Below the pieces are notes generated by a model, which was given only the letters and a program-made list of their open reading frames with translations, ran no database searches and had not been told where the DNA came from. From positions 1-40,178 of IMG/VR virus record IMGVR_UViG_3300028419_000737: a DNA stretch of 40,178 nt. One strand, 5' to 3'. The DNA comes from a virus. Below are positions 38,397-40,178 of this stretch, piece after piece. The position numbers and the translations under genes are program-made. Numbering within the stretch: the stretch's first letter is position 1; every line of letters starts with the position of its first letter.

Positions 38397-38654
38397 ATGA
38401 GTAAAGCATATTTTAAATTTCTTAATACAAAGGACATGGGTTTTCACCATGTAGAATCAACAGGCACATTAGAAGAAGACATCTTAGAATCATTTATAGC
38501 CACCTTTTGGGATATGAATGGAATAGAGGAAGATGCAGAAGAAGCTAAAAAATCAAATAGAATCATATTAGATCTTGGTTACAATATAGGCAACGTTGAA
38601 TACAGAGACCAAGATGGCAATATAGTTCTAGAAGTAGAGTTTGATGTTTGGTAA
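38397..38654 (+). CDS. Acidic hypothetical protein, 85 aa
   Basis: The product starts MSKAYFKFLNTKDMGFHHVE and is strongly acidic (GTLEEDILESF, EEDAEEAKKS), ending NIVLEVEFDVW. It may be a DNA mimic or a partner of a basic protein; this is inference from charge only. It lies between bL36 and the SET gene. Confidence 0.6.
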   Translation: MSKAYFKFLNTKDMGFHHVESTGTLEEDILESFIATFWDMNGIEEDAEEAKKSNRIILDLGYNIGNVEYRDQDGNIVLEVEFDVW

Positions 38655-38682
38655 ACAATAAATAAAACACTTAAAAAGAAAA

Positions 38683-39081
38683 ATGATAAAAGTACCAAAT
38701 AATTTATATATAAAATGGAGTGATGAGAAAGGCTATGGAGTTTTCACTGACAAACCTATAGCTAAGGGAGAGTTAATAGAAAGATGTTATTGTATTAAAA
38801 CGGGTAGTCCTAATCCCCACCCTGTTGGAAAGGAGTTAATGGATTATGTTTTTAACTATCCTAAGGGTATTAGTTTAAAAAATGGTAGCGTACATGTATT
38901 ACCACTAGGCTTTGGTTGTATTTATAATCATGCAGATGATCATAATGCAATGTGGTTTGATTCAAAAGATATTCCATTTCATTTTGATTTTATAGCTCAA
39001 AGAGATATTAAAGCCCATGAAGAAATTTGCACGTGGTATGGAAAGGGCTATTGGCCTAATAAAAAGAAAAGAGATAAGTAA
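38683..39081 (+). CDS. SET-domain lysine methyltransferase-like protein
   Basis: The 132-residue protein is close to a minimal SET domain. KGYGVFTDKPIAKGELIERC (16-35) is the N-terminal SET motif. FGCIYNHADDHNAMW (77-91) corresponds to the RFINHSxxPN SAM-binding motif, and IKAHEEICTWYG (109-120) to the GEELTxDY motif. Size is close to the chlorovirus vSET protein. It may methylate lysines on host or phage proteins. The substrate is unknown; there is no post-SET cysteine cluster. Confidence 0.85.
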   Translation: MIKVPNNLYIKWSDEKGYGVFTDKPIAKGELIERCYCIKTGSPNPHPVGKELMDYVFNYPKGISLKNGSVHVLPLGFGCIYNHADDHNAMWFDSKDIPFHFDFIAQRDIKAHEEICTWYGKGYWPNKKKRDK

Positions 39082-39098
39082 TATCAAGAATTAGAATA

Positions 39099-39176
39099 AT
39101 GAAACATGTAAAGATCTTCGAAGAAGGCCAAGAAATGTTTATAGAAGACATTCTCACATTTATTAAAGACTATTAG
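39099..39176 (+). CDS. Tiny protein with capsid-targeting-like start, 25 aa
   Basis: The frame encodes MKHVKIFEEGQEMFIEDILT and five more residues. The start MKHVKIFEE resembles the targeting N-termini elsewhere in the window. It may be a real short peptide or the remnant of a degraded capsid-targeted gene. It lies in the gap before the GH16 gene. Confidence 0.35.
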   Translation: MKHVKIFEEGQEMFIEDILTFIKDY

Positions 39177-39198
39177 AAAAATAGGGTTAAATATATTA

Positions 39199-40178
39199 AT
39201 GATTAGATTAATATTAATATGCCTCGTATTATTTTTAAATAGTTGTGAAAAAGGTTGCACTGATCCAAATGCAGCAAATTATAATTCTAACGCAAAAAAG
39301 GATAATGGCTCCTGTTATTACTTAAATCCACCAACCAATTTAAACTTTACAATTCAAAATGAACAAAATAGTAGGCTTGTAACGGTTGAGGCCTCAGCCA
39401 CTAATGAAAACTATTTTACAACAACATTTTTTGAAAACAATGAAGAGACTACAGTGCAATCAGTTGATGGATTTGCTATGTATACTTATAGCGATACAGG
39501 TTGGCAAAAGATTCGGGTTAGAGCACATTTAAATGCAACTTCATATATTGAACAACTTGACAGCGTAAATTTAAGTTTTGGTCAAATAGTAGACATTGGC
39601 TATCAATCACCACAAGCCTATCCTGGCTTACAAAATGTGTGGAGTGATGAATTTAATGATTCTGTGATTGGTGATGACTGGACATTCGAGATAGGCACAG
39701 GCAGCAATGGGTGGGGCAACAATGAATTACAATATTATAGAGAAGAAAATACAAGACTAGATAATGGTTATTTAATAATCACAGCAAAACAAGAAAACTA
39801 CGGAGGAAGACAATATACATCATCACGTATAATAACAGAAAACAAACAACAATTTCAGTATGGTAGAATAGATGCAAGAATCAAGCTACCATATAGTCAA
39901 GGTATATGGCCAGCCTTTTGGATGTTAGGTCAAAATTTTAGACAAGTAGGTTGGCCCTATTGTGGAGAAATAGACGTAATGGAAATGATAGGAGGACAAC
40001 TAGGAGACAGACAAGTTTTTGGTACTCTACATTGGTATGATAATGGCTATGCCAGTTATGGAGGTAATAAAACATGGCCAACTCCATTACATCAAGAATT
40101 TCACGTATTTTCAATAGTTTGGGACCAACAACAAATTCGTTGGTATATAGACAATCAACAATATCACCAGCAAGATAT
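39199..40178 (+). CDS. Secreted GH16 laminarinase-like lipoprotein (3' end outside window)
   Basis: The frame is open to the window end (326 codons seen). The signal peptide MIRLILICLVLFLNSC gives a lipoprotein Cys16. GCTDPNAANYNSNA...DNGSC (19-39) is a Cys-closed motif common on Bacteroidetes surface proteins. A beta-sandwich-like linker (about 45-130) follows. From Trp148 is a GH16 domain: WSDEFNDS, NNELQYYREENTRL, GIWPAFWMLG and the catalytic GEIDVMEMIG (nucleophile Glu257, Asp259, acid/base Glu262). This fits beta-1,3-glucanases that cut laminarin. It would be displayed on the host envelope. Confidence 0.9.
   Translation, partial: MIRLILICLVLFLNSCEKGCTDPNAANYNSNAKKDNGSCYYLNPPTNLNFTIQNEQNSRLVTVEASATNENYFTTTFFENNEETTVQSVDGFAMYTYSDTGWQKIRVRAHLNATSYIEQLDSVNLSFGQIVDIGYQSPQAYPGLQNVWSDEFNDSVIGDDWTFEIGTGSNGWGNNELQYYREENTRLDNGYLIITAKQENYGGRQYTSSRIITENKQQFQYGRIDARIKLPYSQGIWPAFWMLGQNFRQVGWPYCGEIDVMEMIGGQLGDRQVFGTLHWYDNGYASYGGNKTWPTPLHQEFHVFSIVWDQQQIRWYIDNQQYHQQD

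Noticed and set aside
13265-40178. The window as host chromosome because of glnS, rfbAB, bL36 and laminarinase
   Set aside because: These genes are interleaved by overlaps with capsid-targeted, fibre and tRNA genes. The only part still open to doubt is after about 39180, where the GH16 gene runs off the end.

Overview
The window reads as part of the genome of a large, lytic, T4-like phage of a marine Bacteroidetes (Flavobacteriia-like) host. Pointers to a phage are dense, short, overlapping genes nearly all on the + strand, modular collagen-like tail-fibre proteins, five tRNA genes, and many proteins that begin with a T4-type capsid-targeting sequence (MKxxxEFxxE, cut after Glu by the gp21-type prohead protease). 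Pointers to a Bacteroidetes host are strong A/T richness, A-rich leaders mostly without Shine-Dalgarno sites, Bacteroidetes-style lipoproteins, a 38-residue bL36, and a GCTDPxAxNY-type surface motif. No capsid, portal, terminase or polymerase gene lies in the window. It looks like an accessory and late-gene region, and the phage assignment is an inference.

Layout. 1-892: C-terminal part of a collagen-like fibre protein. 1250-8224: sugar genes (GT4 glycosyltransferase, UDP-galactopyranose mutase, UDP-galactose 4-epimerase, short UDP-sugar dehydrogenase) around a 680-residue protein with repeated capsid-targeting/cleavage motifs. 8245-12157: more capsid-targeted proteins and a sulfate-activation block (DUF2061, APS kinase, sulfotransferase, HIGH-family nucleotidyltransferase). 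12154-19667: lipoprotein, glutaminyl-tRNA synthetase, tRNA-Arg, many tiny membrane proteins, a second short UDP-sugar dehydrogenase, a NEIL1-like DNA glycosylase, a small metalloprotease and tRNAs Glu, Gln, Gly, Asp. 19686-26174: glycosyltransferases, one like the N-terminal domain of animal collagen galactosyltransferase, a lone minus-strand 2OG oxygenase, and small proteins. 26201-33294: the most striking block, with two sulfotransferases, two paralogous GT-A-like proteins, a GT25 + lysyl-hydroxylase fusion (PLOD-like), a P-loop sulfotransferase-like protein and two collagen-like fibre proteins, closed by a terminator. 33385-40178: methyltransferase, rfbB/rfbA, glycosyltransferase, capsid-targeted metalloprotease, ribosomal protein bL36, SET-domain protein, and the start of a secreted GH16 laminarinase-like lipoprotein.

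How it may work together. The collagen-like fibres carry many Gly-X-Lys-Gly triplets. The PLOD-like enzyme has the residues to hydroxylate such lysines and a GT25 domain to glycosylate them. The epimerase would supply UDP-galactose, the other glycosyltransferases could extend the glycan, and the APS kinase plus sulfotransferases could sulfate it. This suggests a phage-encoded pathway for hydroxylated, glycosylated and perhaps sulfated collagen fibres. A second theme is control of host translation (GlnRS, five tRNAs, bL36). A third is delivery of packaged proteins, including a protease. All functions here are read from sequence motifs; no database search was run.
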